NCBI RefSeq assembly: GCF_019039035.1
Contig: NZ_JAHNZT010000018.1
Location: 1-64,000 of the forward strand
Direction of reading: 5' to 3'
From: Citreicoccus inhibens
GTDB taxonomy: Bacteria; Myxococcota; Myxococcia; Myxococcales; Myxococcaceae
Length of the DNA stretch: 64,000 nucleotides
Positions within the stretch are counted from its first letter, which is position 1, and each line of letters starts with the position of its first letter. Below the pieces are notes generated by a model. The model saw only the letters and a list, made by a program, of their open reading frames with translations. It was not told where the DNA came from and did no database searches. Positions 1 through 8,364 of the stretch are shown one piece after another. The position numbers and the translations under genes are program-made.

Positions 1-96
1 CTCATGGCCGAGGTGGATGCCTACCTGGAAGCGCGCAACGCGCAACAGACGTCAAGTCCGCTGCTGCGCGTCGCTCCCACTCGACGCGCAGCATGA
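1..96 (+). CDS. C-terminal fragment of an unidentified protein (5' end outside window)
   Basis: An open frame runs from base 1 to a TGA at 94-96 and encodes the last 31 residues of a protein whose start lies outside the window. The visible part is a short acidic helix-like stretch followed by a basic tail ending in TRRAA. It lies just upstream of an IS3-type fragment, and a short helical-then-basic tail would fit a DDE transposase, but no diagnostic motif is visible. Function is therefore not assigned. Confidence 0.4.
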   Translation, partial: LMAEVDAYLEARNAQQTSSPLLRVAPTRRAA

Positions 97-297
97 GACC
101 ATTCGAGAATCACGGTTCGTCGTTTAGAGGGCTCGATGCCCCAGCGTCTCCTCGCTGTTGCGGAGCGCCGAGGATTGCTGTCGGGGTAGTCCTCGGTGGA
201 GTCCCGGCGCGGGCGCGATGCCCAACACGCGCCCCGTGCCGTCCAGGCCCATGCCCCAGGGGCAGCGTGTCTAGCGGCACGAGGGCTCGGCGGCCTG

Positions 298-530
298 ACA
301 TGCCCTGGGATTTTCGGACCACCTGAAGCTTGAGAGGATGCCGCTCCGGGTACGACCGAGGCAGGCGGTGAAGGAGAGTCGGTTCAGCGAAGAGCAGAGG
401 GTCGCGAGTCTGCGCGAGGCGGAGCGGACGTCAGTCCCGGAGACCGCGAAGAAGCATGGAGTGAGCGAGCCGACGGTGTACGCGTGGCGCAAGCGATTCG
501 GGGCCATGGACGCCAACGACGTCACTCGGT
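298..530 (+). mobile_element. IS3-family insertion sequence remnant with truncated orfA
   Basis: A frame usable from the GTG at 368 encodes a start typical of IS3-family OrfA: KESRFSEEQ, then a helix-turn-helix containing VPETAKKHGVSEPTVYAWRK, then RFGAMDANDV. OrfA binds the ends of the element and makes the OrfAB transposase by frameshifting. Here similarity stops after about 52 residues, near base 525. The leucine-zipper part of OrfA and all of OrfB are missing. Bases 298-330, with TG near the edge and a run reading gattttcggacc, may be the left terminus. The stretch 97-297 shows no supported gene. This is a dead relic that abuts the 3' end of the next gene on the other strand. Confidence 0.7.
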
Positions 531-568
531 CCGGACCATCTCCTCCGTCATTGACTCCAGGAACTCGC

Positions 569-2317
569 TCAGTGCCGGTTCCAATAACGGTGGCGCTTGT
601 ATTTGCCCTTCAGTTGCTGAGTGTCGCCACAGAACGGACACCGGAACATGTAGGAATGGGGACTGGGCTTCGGATCCGCTGCGGGATTCGGCAGGGGCAC
701 CGCCGCGAGCACCAGCGGACGCACCCTGTTGGCCTCCTTGCAGGCCAGGTCGCTGACGACCTGCTCGGCCAGGTTCGGTGTCACGCCAAGATTGGCGGAG
801 ACCATCCTGCCCACGGTGTGGGATTGAAAGATGGCGCGGCCCAACTCCGCGTTGCGCATCGCCTGACTATCGGCACCTGGAATCGTGGTCGCGGGACCGG
901 CTGGAAGGATGGGATTGCGGACCGCCCCCGGTCCGCCATTGAGCAGACCGGTCAGCCTCGCGGCGATATCTCCCACGACGCCAGCGCCAGCGGCGCGCTG
1001 GGACGCGCCGGTCGCCAGGGTGGCGAGGCTCAGGCCGCTGTTACAGCAGGGGCCGGCTTGTTGCTGGAGCCGATCGACCTCGGGATCGCGACGTGCCGCC
1101 GCGGCAATGTCCCAACACAACCCTCCACCGGTCGGCTCCTCCCCCGCGTGGTAGGCGATATCGAAGGTTCCACTCCGCCCCCCGACAATCACGACATCAC
1201 GATGCAGCTCCCGCATCGTCGCCTTGAGGCGGGCCCAGAAATAGGCGCGCTGTGCCTCGGTGCGAGCGTGATTGGCGTAGAGGTCGATGTGATTGCCGCC
1301 GCCCCCCACCGGAGGGCGCCCGAAGGTCACCACCCTTCGAATGCCACGGGCGCCATTGACCGCGGCGAGGCGAGCCGGAGTGGTGTTGTGTTGGTAGTTG
1401 TAATCCTCGACACGGTTTGCCACCAGGATGTAGCCGGCGGCGGCGCTCAAACAGCCAGGAGCCTGGGTCAAGGCCTGGATCGCGCCATCAATGGCATTCT
1501 TCTCGTTGCTCATCAGACGTTCCGTCAATGTCTGCGCGAACAGCTCACAGGCGACATCCGCGATCGCGCGCTGCTCCTCCATCGCCTGCTCCACTGCGGC
1601 CTCGAAAACCCGGCGTGACGTACTCAAGCAGCTTTCAACATTCGTCCCCGCCGGAAGGCTCGCGCGTGCGATGTAGACAGGATGCCAGTGCGTCGCCTTG
1701 GTGCCCCTCGCCCAGACGGGAACCGGGGCACCCAGGGCCGGCACGGGGCCAGTGATGAGGATGGTCCGCCTGCCCAGGCGTGCCGCGACCATCTGCTCAA
1801 TCATGGCGGAGCAGACCCGCAGATGCTTCTCGGTCGGCCCGATGCGAATCGCCACCGCGAGGCTGGGGCAGAGCTTCATGGCGGCGATGAGCCAGCACAG
1901 GTCTCCAGTCATGTCGCTGTTGATCGCGATCGCGCTCGTCGTGCCATCCGGCATGTGGGCCAGCGGCGCCGCGGATGTCGCGGTGGGCAAGGAACAGTCC
2001 TCGCTCTCCGCCCGACGGACACTGTCCGCCAGTTCCTCGAAGACTCTTGCGGACTCAGGCGCCCGGTTCACCCAGGCGCCCAGCGTGTTGTAGCGCGCGT
2101 TCAGGTCGACGCCGACAGGTCGGGCGGGAGCCCCCGCGGCGGACTCACGCGGATCGATGGCAATGGCCCAGTCCTTCGCGGAGAGCTGAGTGGCCGCGCC
2201 GCCCCCTCCCGTGGCGACCCCCCGGACCGCCGTGATGCGGTTGTTCACCGCGGCAACTGCGCCGTCGGTCCAGGTGTATTGGATGGGATAGGTTCCACGA
2301 ACGGGCGTGAACGGCAT
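569..2317 (-). CDS. Orphan 582-residue protein with C-terminal CxxC motif, flanked by IS remnants
   Basis: I do not recognise this family. The ATG at 2317 has a good ribosome-binding site (GGAGG about 6 bases upstream). The protein has no signal peptide or obvious membrane span. It opens with residues rich in Gly/Ala/Thr, has a middle with several scattered cysteines (DLCWL, APGCLS, GPCCNSG), and a GGGGNHIDLY segment. It ends in a basic tail with FRCPFCGDTQ and KGKYKRHRYW, which could be half of a zinc site or a nucleic-acid contact. Remnants of two unrelated insertion sequences lie on both sides, so it may be recently acquired cargo. It could be a toxin or effector, or a surface or phage-derived protein, but nothing visible decides this. 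Confidence 0.6.
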   Translation of the reverse strand: MPFTPVRGTYPIQYTWTDGAVAAVNNRITAVRGVATGGGGAATQLSAKDWAIAIDPRESAAGAPARPVGVDLNARYNTLGAWVNRAPESARVFEELADSVRRAESEDCSLPTATSAAPLAHMPDGTTSAIAINSDMTGDLCWLIAAMKLCPSLAVAIRIGPTEKHLRVCSAMIEQMVAARLGRRTILITGPVPALGAPVPVWARGTKATHWHPVYIARASLPAGTNVESCLSTSRRVFEAAVEQAMEEQRAIADVACELFAQTLTERLMSNEKNAIDGAIQALTQAPGCLSAAAGYILVANRVEDYNYQHNTTPARLAAVNGARGIRRVVTFGRPPVGGGGNHIDLYANHARTEAQRAYFWARLKATMRELHRDVVIVGGRSGTFDIAYHAGEEPTGGGLCWDIAAAARRDPEVDRLQQQAGPCCNSGLSLATLATGASQRAAGAGVVGDIAARLTGLLNGGPGAVRNPILPAGPATTIPGADSQAMRNAELGRAIFQSHTVGRMVSANLGVTPNLAEQVVSDLACKEANRVRPLVLAAVPLPNPAADPKPSPHSYMFRCPFCGDTQQLKGKYKRHRYWNRH

Positions 2318-2395
2318 CGAACCTCCAGCCCGAGAGGGCGACGGGCGCGGTGCCAGAGTATAGGGGCGATCTCAGAACTGCCTCAAATCCCAGAA

Positions 2396-2597
2396 TTACC
2401 TCAAGAGGATGAGGATGCACCCGACGAGGAGGTGCACCACCTTCACCGTCGCGGCTCACGAAGCGACGAAAATTCTGGTGCCAGGCGAAGGGTCGCTGCA
2501 CATTCCAGCGCCGTCGGTACTGGCGGAGTTCACGCCCGCCCTGGGTCTTCGTGTGGCGCCCGCGGCGAGGCAGGGCAATCAGCTTGACTCCGTGCAC
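2396..2597 (-). mobile_element. IS5-family (IS427-like) transposase 3' remnant, frameshifted
   Basis: Read on the minus strand from 2597, the sequence encodes KLIALPRRGR, then KTQGGRELRQYRRRWNVQR and FAWHQNFRRFVSR. This is the conserved end of IS427-group IS5 transposases, whose usual form has RRRWKVERLFAWLQNFRRL. After FVSR the frame breaks. Another frame gives VVHLLVGCILILLR followed by TAA at 2398-2396, which is the usual family end. At least one frameshift and loss of the N-terminal two thirds make it inactive. The bases just below 2396, including a ttctgagatcgcc run on the minus strand near 2360-2375, resemble an IS427-type terminus. Bases 2598-2833 hold no supported gene. Confidence 0.8.
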
Positions 2598-2833
2598 TGC
2601 GCCCTCAGCGCGGAGAGGTCTCCCGGGGCAAACCCGCCCGTCTCGGCCGAGCAGCAGCAGGAGTTCATGAGCGAGCCGCCGACTACCGCAGTGGTCGGCG
2701 GGCCTGGAATATCGATCGCACCGACGCCGGCCGGGCCCGGCGGGACTTCATGCAACGGGATGCGGCCTGATTACTACCAGGCGAGTGTCTCAACCATCAG
2801 GTGCGGTACAGCGGTCCGCCACCTCTGGCGCTC

Positions 2834-3457
2834 CTAGTTCGGCTGGAGAATCAGAGGTGCCGGGACCTTGAAGGGAAACACGACCGGAGTGGAGTCCGTG
2901 TCCGAAGCGGGATGCGTCAAGGCGATGCGGAAGGCTTTCACTTCTCGTGGCTCGGCTGGCAAAGGCAAGCACTTGCCTTCACCGCTGAGATAGTGCGTCG
3001 GGGTCACGGAAACAGTCTCTTCAGTCACCCTGTACGCAACGCCGGAGCTGCCCATGAGCTCCAGGGTCTTCCTGCCACCCTGCGTCACAAAGACAGTCTT
3101 GTCCGTCACATCGCAGGTCGGACCAGTGAAGAACAGGGCGGATCCCCCCAGGACTTCGCCAGTATCCATGTCGCGCGTCACAAACACTTTCCCGACACCT
3201 GGATAGGACTCGATGAGCGTCACCGAACCCGAGTACCCAACCAGCGGGCCCAACACCTTGCGATCCGACTGAAGCACCGTGACAAGCGCAGAGCCGTCGG
3301 CACCTCGGGCTCCAGCGGGGCCTGTTGCGCCGACCGCGCCCTGTGGACCAACGGGGCCGGCAGGGCCCTGCGCACCAATGGGGCCCGGCTGGCCCTCACT
3401 TTGGGAGCAACCTGCGAGTGAGGCAGCGATACAAAGCACGGCGACTGTGGTTCGCAT
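2834..3457 (-). CDS. Collagen-like lipoprotein
   Basis: This encodes a 207-residue exported lipoprotein. The ATG at 3457 has GGGAGG six bases upstream. The signal peptide ends in the lipobox LAGC, so Cys18 would be lipidated. Residues about 22-55 are Gly-X-X collagen-like triplets of the GPIGAQGPAGP type. They are followed by a globular domain of about 140 residues that I do not recognise. Collagen-like repeats in bacteria form trimeric stalks on surface proteins, so a surface-displayed trimer is a reasonable inference. A longer frame opens 14 codons upstream but has no ribosome-binding site and would spoil the signal peptide. It is divergent from the methyltransferase gene at 3727. Confidence 0.85.
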   Translation of the reverse strand: MRTTVAVLCIAASLAGCSQSEGQPGPIGAQGPAGPVGPQGAVGATGPAGARGADGSALVTVLQSDRKVLGPLVGYSGSVTLIESYPGVGKVFVTRDMDTGEVLGGSALFFTGPTCDVTDKTVFVTQGGRKTLELMGSSGVAYRVTEETVSVTPTHYLSGEGKCLPLPAEPREVKAFRIALTHPASDTDSTPVVFPFKVPAPLILQPN

Positions 3458-3583
3458 GAACCTCCCGTCTCGTTGTTTCGGCACACCGGCCAGGGACACA
3501 GTAAACCAGGGACAGCCGTCTCAGGGTCTGCCCCTGTCGCTGAGGCCCAATGGGCGGGCCGCCAGGACGCGAGCTGTGGGCAG

Positions 3584-3598
3584 ATATTCAACGAATAT
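3584..3598. promoter_or_regulatory. Inverted repeat in divergent intergenic region
   Basis: The sequence ATATTC-aac-GAATAT forms a perfect 6-base inverted repeat with a 3-base centre, in an AT-rich patch of otherwise GC-rich DNA. It lies almost exactly midway between the divergent starts at 3457 and 3727. It could be an operator or part of either promoter. No cognate regulator is evident. Confidence 0.3.
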
Positions 3599-3726
3599 TT
3601 CAGGTCGGGCGGTTTGGGCCGCATCCACCACTGGCGGTGCGCCTTCGCGCCCCTGCCTCGAACGAAACGCACCGCTGAGACATCCCCCACCAGCGGAGCG
3701 GCGGCGCGTGCGTAGGATGCGCCCGC

Positions 3727-4941
3727 ATGGACTTCCAGGCGCGACTCGAGGCGCTCACACACCAACTCCGGCCCTGGGCCCCGCTCTGGTCCCGCTCCAT
3801 CCTCCAGGGCTGGCCCGAGTCTGGCGCCGCCTATCCCAAGGAGTGGTTGGCCTATGCCCGGTCTCTCGATGACCCGGGCGAGCGACGACTGGACCGAGGG
3901 GAACTCGTGGGCGAGCCGCCACCGTCCCTTGCCGCGCTCCTGGACGCGCTCGAGGAACTGACAGCGCTGCCCTGGCACCAGGGCAGGCACGCACTCACCG
4001 TCACGCAGACGCAGGGGCTCAGCGCCAAGAAGGCCCACGAACTGGAGCAGGTGCTCGCCCTGCTCGCGCCGAGAACACGCTCCATCCGGCTGGCGGTCGA
4101 TATCGGCGGTGGAATGGGACATCTCTCCCGCCTCTGCTCTCGAACATTCGGATGGACGTTCCACAGCATCGATCGGGACGCCGCATTGCAGGACAAGGGC
4201 CGGCGATGGCTGACGAGAACCCACTCCGCGCACGGGGATACCCTGTGTTTCATCCAGGCCTCCGTCGAGGACAGTCTTCAGCCACAGGTCGATCCGCTCT
4301 TCTCTGGCCGGGACCGAGCCTCCATCGGACTGCATACCTGCGGGCCGCTCGCCCTCACGCAACTCCGCAAGAGCCAAGGGGCGGGCTTCATCCTGAACAT
4401 TGGCTGCTGCTACGACAAGCTGGAGGTCCCTCGGGATCATCCCGTCTCCCGCTTCGGTAGCGCGCATCCGCTGCCCTTCACCCCACATGCTCTGGCGTTG
4501 ACGACACGAGGACGGCAGCACAAGACCGATGAGGAGTTCGCGCGGATGAAGCGAGTCTACGCGTGGCGCTTTTCATTCCATCTCCTCGCGCGGCAGCTCT
4601 TTCCCGAGCGCGGCTTCGTGAGAGCGGGAGACTCGCCCCGAGCACGCTATGCCGGGAGCTTCGCCGACTACGCACTCGATCGCCTGGAGCGCCTGGGTCT
4701 CCATTCCAATATGACGAACGCGCAGCTGGATGCCTTTGAGGTGTCCGTTCGCGCCGAGACACGAGATCTCTTGCTCTGCCACCTGCTGAGGGATCGCTTC
4801 GCGAGGGCACTGGAGGTCGTGCTCCTGCTGGACCGCGCGCTCCTCATGGAGGAACTGGGCTTCCAGGTCGAACTCCTCCAGCTCTTCGAGCCGAGTCTGT
4901 CTCCGCGCAACCTCGCGCTCGTCGCGTCCCGAGGCGATTGA
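3727..4941 (+). CDS. METTL25/RRNAD1-like class I methyltransferase
   Basis: This 404-residue protein has the signature order of the METTL25 family (Methyltransf_32 type). An LSAKKAHELEQV helix lies at about 99-109. The SAM-binding glycine loop is VDIGGGMGHLSR at 124-135, an acidic SIDRD sits at 147-151, GLHTCGPL at 201-208 and NIGCCYD at 224-230. The family is best known from eukaryotes, where the matching motifs are of the form HTCG and VGCCY. The substrate cannot be read from the sequence; family members are thought to modify RNA or proteins. The start follows a short gap after the divergent lipoprotein. The protein has no signal peptide, so a cytoplasmic role is expected. Fusion, truncation and frameshift are not seen. 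Confidence 0.8.
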   Translation: MDFQARLEALTHQLRPWAPLWSRSILQGWPESGAAYPKEWLAYARSLDDPGERRLDRGELVGEPPPSLAALLDALEELTALPWHQGRHALTVTQTQGLSAKKAHELEQVLALLAPRTRSIRLAVDIGGGMGHLSRLCSRTFGWTFHSIDRDAALQDKGRRWLTRTHSAHGDTLCFIQASVEDSLQPQVDPLFSGRDRASIGLHTCGPLALTQLRKSQGAGFILNIGCCYDKLEVPRDHPVSRFGSAHPLPFTPHALALTTRGRQHKTDEEFARMKRVYAWRFSFHLLARQLFPERGFVRAGDSPRARYAGSFADYALDRLERLGLHSNMTNAQLDAFEVSVRAETRDLLLCHLLRDRFARALEVVLLLDRALLMEELGFQVELLQLFEPSLSPRNLALVASRGD

Positions 4942-5046
4942 GCACCGGATGAGTCGCCCCGAGCCCAATCACGCCTCAGGAGTGACGATGCGCCAGACGC
5001 TCCTTCCCTCACGGGTCCAGCTGCACTGGGCCTGACGCATGCCGAG

Positions 5047-5688
5047 CTACAGACAGCCGAGTTCCATCGCGCGGAGGACTGCGCGCGTGCGGTCCCTCAC
5101 TCCCAGCTTGGACAGAATGCTGGAGGTCTGATTCTTCACCGTTCCTTCGGCGGTCCCGAGCGCATCGGCAATCTCTCGGTTGGACAGTCCTCTCGCGATG
5201 AGGCGCAGCACTTCCAGTTCGCGACGCGTGAGTCCATCGGGCAGCTCCGCGTGGGGGAAGTCCCGCGGTAGCTCGGCCATTCCTCGCGCCACTCGCTCCG
5301 CGACGCCGGGCGGGAGCAAGGTCTGTCCCGCGTGGACTCGGCGGATGGCATCCGCCAGCTCATCCAAGGACACGTCCTTGAGCAGGAAGCCCTGCACGCC
5401 CGCGCGCAGGGCCTCGATGATGGCGGCGTCTTCATCGAACGTGGTGAGCAGCACCACGCGGCGATGGGGGCTGTCGCGGCGCAAGGCCCGCAGAGCCTCC
5501 AGGCCTGTCATGCGCGGCATGCGCACGTCCATCAGCACCACGTCCGGATCCAACTCCGCGACCTTGCGCAGCGCTTCCTCGCCATCCACTGCCTCCCCCA
5601 CCACCCGCAAGTCCGAGGTGAGGTCCAACAGGCTTCGGAGCCCCTGCCGCACCAGGGAATGGTCATCCGCCAGGACGAGCCGAATCAT
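5047..5688 (-). CDS. NarL/FixJ-family response regulator
   Basis: This 213-residue protein is a transcriptional response regulator. The receiver has the acidic pair D8/D9, the phosphoacceptor D54 in LMDVRMP, T82 or T83, and K104 in FLLKD. The C-terminal LuxR-type helix-turn-helix covers about 150-210 and starts LTRRELEVLRLIARG. Its start codon overlaps the stop of the upstream kinase gene by four bases (ATGA, 5685-5688), so the two are translationally coupled and form a cognate pair. Target genes are unknown. Candidates by position include the divergent DUF2306 gene. Confidence 0.93.
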   Translation of the reverse strand: MIRLVLADDHSLVRQGLRSLLDLTSDLRVVGEAVDGEEALRKVAELDPDVVLMDVRMPRMTGLEALRALRRDSPHRRVVLLTTFDEDAAIIEALRAGVQGFLLKDVSLDELADAIRRVHAGQTLLPPGVAERVARGMAELPRDFPHAELPDGLTRRELEVLRLIARGLSNREIADALGTAEGTVKNQTSSILSKLGVRDRTRAVLRAMELGCL

Positions 5689-6866
5689 GAGGTTCCCCTC
5701 GCACTCGCAGGCAGCCAGGCTTCCAGCTCCCAGCCTTTCCCCGCCTCCGCTCGCCAGGACACATCGCCTCCCAGGCGAGTGAAGCGCTCGCGCATGCCCG
5801 TGAGCCCTGCGCCCGGCGTTGGAGACATCGCGCCCCGACCATCATCGTTCGTGACGACGCGGACCCCACCCGTCTCACGGGACTCCACACGGATCCACAA
5901 CTGTGTGGCACTCGCGTGGCGCAGCGTGTTCGTGAGGACCTCCTGAACACACCGAATGAGGGAGTGGGTCGCTTCGGATGACGCGAGCGCGAGGTCCTCC
6001 GGGATGTCGAGATGGACCGTCAGGCCCGGCGCGTTCGCCGCGAGCGATTGAAGTGAGGCGCGCAGCGGCGGCGGCGTGTCACGCAAAGCGGACACCGTCT
6101 CTCGCACCTCGGAGAGCAGGGTCCGTGCTGCCTCGCGGGCGCGCCGCAAGTGGTCCGCCGAGGGCGTGTCCTTCGCGGTGTACACCGCGGCTTCGAGGTT
6201 GAGTGACAGGGCCGTGAGGTGATGCCCAAGCGAATCGTGCAACTCCCTCGCGATGCGCAGCCGCTCCCCTTCCCGCTCCCGAGCCGCCAGCAGCATCTGC
6301 GTGGACTGAAGCTCCGCATGGAGCTGAGCCAGTTCTCGCCGCGCCTGCGCCTCGCGAACCATGACGATGGCCGAGGCCAACGTGAACCCCTGAAAGCCGA
6401 TGAAGATGAGGCCCTGGACCAAGGCATACGCGAACGGGTGGACCCACAGATACACCCCCACCAACACCACGGACTGCGAGGCCACCCAGAGCACCGCGCG
6501 ACGCTGGGTCAGCAGTTCTGGGACCTGGGCCGCGACGATGGCGAGCAGCGCGCCGTCCACTCCCGTGCGACTGGCGCCCACGGCGACGAGCCCTGTGAGA
6601 CTTTGGAGCGCCAGCACGGGCACGCTGCCGGCATCCTCTGCAATGGCGTTGCGGCAGTACGCCACGCCGAAGCCGACAAAGGCCACCCACCACAGCAGCG
6701 CCATGGGAGACAAAGGCGCGGAGCCGTCCGTGCGCACCAGCGCCTCGACGTGGGGTGAGCCGACAACAGCCCATGTCAGCAACCCAGCTGCGAGCAGCAG
6801 TCGCCGGGTGGAGGGTGATTTCGCAGCGCCATGCCTCTGGGCCATGTCACCCAGCATAGGGCGCAT
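5685..6866 (-). CDS. NarL-type membrane sensor histidine kinase (HisKA_3)
   Basis: This 393-residue kinase has about five hydrophobic segments in residues 22-170 and no large periplasmic domain, so it probably senses a membrane signal. A coiled coil at about 172-205 leads into the HisKA_3 dimerisation helix. The phosphoacceptor is H210 in RIARELHDSLGHH. The ATP-binding domain has the N box at EVLTNTLRHA (N313), DDGRG at 341-345 and GLTGMRER near 354-361. Starts at 6857 and 6845 are also possible, because no strong ribosome-binding site singles out one ATG. It is coupled to the response regulator gene downstream. Orphan liaF-like partners are not seen. Confidence 0.9.
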   Translation of the reverse strand: MRPMLGDMAQRHGAAKSPSTRRLLLAAGLLTWAVVGSPHVEALVRTDGSAPLSPMALLWWVAFVGFGVAYCRNAIAEDAGSVPVLALQSLTGLVAVGASRTGVDGALLAIVAAQVPELLTQRRAVLWVASQSVVLVGVYLWVHPFAYALVQGLIFIGFQGFTLASAIVMVREAQARRELAQLHAELQSTQMLLAAREREGERLRIARELHDSLGHHLTALSLNLEAAVYTAKDTPSADHLRRAREAARTLLSEVRETVSALRDTPPPLRASLQSLAANAPGLTVHLDIPEDLALASSEATHSLIRCVQEVLTNTLRHASATQLWIRVESRETGGVRVVTNDDGRGAMSPTPGAGLTGMRERFTRLGGDVSWRAEAGKGWELEAWLPASARGTS

Positions 6867-6980
6867 CGCGCGAGGAGCATGTGCCGGAAGTCACATGGAC
6901 GCGCTGTGACTTCCCGCAGATGTGGGGGCCCCCGCCCTTTCGTACCTTGGCCACCGACTCGCTGTTCGTCGGAGCCACAC

Positions 6981-7676
6981 ATGACGTTCTACTCGCTCGC
7001 TCGTTCGCTCCATATCGCCGCCGGCATCGTCGGATTCATCAGCCTGTGGTTGCCGCTGGTGGCTCGCAAGGGAGGCGCGCTGCATCGGAGGGTGGGTTGG
7101 GTGTACGTGGGCGCCATGGGCGTTGTCGCCCTGACGGCCCTGGTTCTCTCGGGGACTCGGTTCATCTTGGAGCCGGCCGCTCGCTCGGGCGCCCTGTTCT
7201 TCATCTCCCTCAGCGTCCAGAGTGCGGCGGCGGCCTCGCTGGGAGTCCGGGTGCTGCGCGCGAAGCACCGCACCGCCGGCCACCGCAACCTCTACGACCT
7301 GGGCATTGCCAGTCTCACGCTCGGCATGGGGCTCGTGACCTTGGGTTGGGGCGTGGCGATGCATGCGCCGCTGTTGTGGGGCTTCGCGCCCGTGGGGATC
7401 CTCGCGGGCGGCTCGGCGCTTCGCTACTGGCTCAGGACTCCCGGGGAGCGCATGCACTGGTGGTTCCAGCACATGGGCGCCATGGTGACCTCGGGCATCG
7501 GCACGCTCACCGCGGTCCTGGTGGTGAATGCCCGGCACCTGGGCATCGAGGGGATGCAGCTCGCCGTGTTCCTCGGTCCCACGGTGATCGGAATCACGGG
7601 CCTGCGCCTCTGGGTGCGCTACTACCGGCAGAAGTTCTCACCTCCGACCAAGACGCCGTCGAGCGCGCACCCGTAG
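6981..7676 (+). CDS. DUF2306-family integral membrane protein
   Basis: This encodes a 231-residue membrane protein with about six to seven hydrophobic segments. Conserved histidines lie at helix ends: LHIAAG near the start, LHRRVGW, HRNLYD and MHWWFQHMG. That layout fits the DUF2306 family, whose biochemical role is not established; the histidines suggest metal or heme binding. The ATG at 6981 has GGAG upstream, and the longer open frame from 6831 is rejected because it runs through the divergent promoter region. It is transcribed away from the histidine kinase at 6866, with 114 bases between them, so the two-component pair may control it. Confidence 0.75.
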   Translation: MTFYSLARSLHIAAGIVGFISLWLPLVARKGGALHRRVGWVYVGAMGVVALTALVLSGTRFILEPAARSGALFFISLSVQSAAAASLGVRVLRAKHRTAGHRNLYDLGIASLTLGMGLVTLGWGVAMHAPLLWGFAPVGILAGGSALRYWLRTPGERMHWWFQHMGAMVTSGIGTLTAVLVVNARHLGIEGMQLAVFLGPTVIGITGLRLWVRYYRQKFSPPTKTPSSAHP

Positions 7677-7848
7677 CACCGTGCACCACGACCATCTCGC
7701 GGACAGAGCGGTGTTCACACAGGACACCGTGGCTCGCGTTCTCGACAGAACCCGAGCAAGGGATGGTTTCCCTGGACAATGGAGCCATGCTCACGCGAAG
7801 ACCCGTGCCACTCCTATTCGGCGGGCGCTGAGCCCGTATTCAGAGCGC

Positions 7849-8364
7849 ATGTCCTCTTCCATTGTCATTCGTCCCGAGGCCTCCGCGGATTCGCAAGCCA
7901 TCGAGACCGTCACGGTCTCCGCCTTTCTCGAGGCACCCCATACGAGCCACAACGAGCAGGACATCGTCCGTGCCCTGCGTGAGGCCGGCGCGCTCACCGT
8001 CTCCCTGGTCGCCGAGGACTCGGGAGTCATCATTGGACATGTCGCCATTTCCCCCGTGTCGATTGCCGATGGCGCCGGCGGATGGTTCGGCCTGGGCCCC
8101 ATCTCGGTGAGGCCAGAACGACAAGGCACGGGGATCGGCGCGGCACTGATGCGGGCCGCGCTCCAGCGACTGCGCGACCTGGGTGCCTCAGGCTGCGTGG
8201 TGTTGGGTGATCCCGCGTACTACGGCCGCTTCGGATTTCGCGCGGAGCCCTCGCTCGTGTTCCCCGGCGTGGAGGCCGCATATTTCCAAGCGCAGTCCTT
8301 CACTGGACGACTGCCCCAGGGCGTGGTGACCTACCACCCGGCCTTCTACGCCTCATTTCACTGA
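7849..8364 (+). CDS. GNAT N-acetyltransferase, YhbS-like
   Basis: This 171-residue protein is a GNAT acetyltransferase. It shows the acetyl-CoA binding segment PERQGTGIGAALM, where Q/RxxGxG/A is the family motif, and the YhbS-type ending GDPAYYGRFGF. Its strong similarity is to predicted YhbS enzymes, whose substrates are mostly unknown. The ATG at 7849 begins MSSSIVIRPE; 56 codons further upstream stay open but do not look coding. The last 12 bases overlap the 3' end of the convergent zinc-finger gene. The segment 7677-7848 holds no supported gene. Confidence 0.88.
   Translation: MSSSIVIRPEASADSQAIETVTVSAFLEAPHTSHNEQDIVRALREAGALTVSLVAEDSGVIIGHVAISPVSIADGAGGWFGLGPISVRPERQGTGIGAALMRAALQRLRDLGASGCVVLGDPAYYGRFGFRAEPSLVFPGVEAAYFQAQSFTGRLPQGVVTYHPAFYASFH

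Noticed and set aside
1-2833. A complete transposon or genomic island with direct repeats
   Set aside because: Only truncated transposase pieces from two different IS families are seen, with no matching terminal repeats or integrase.
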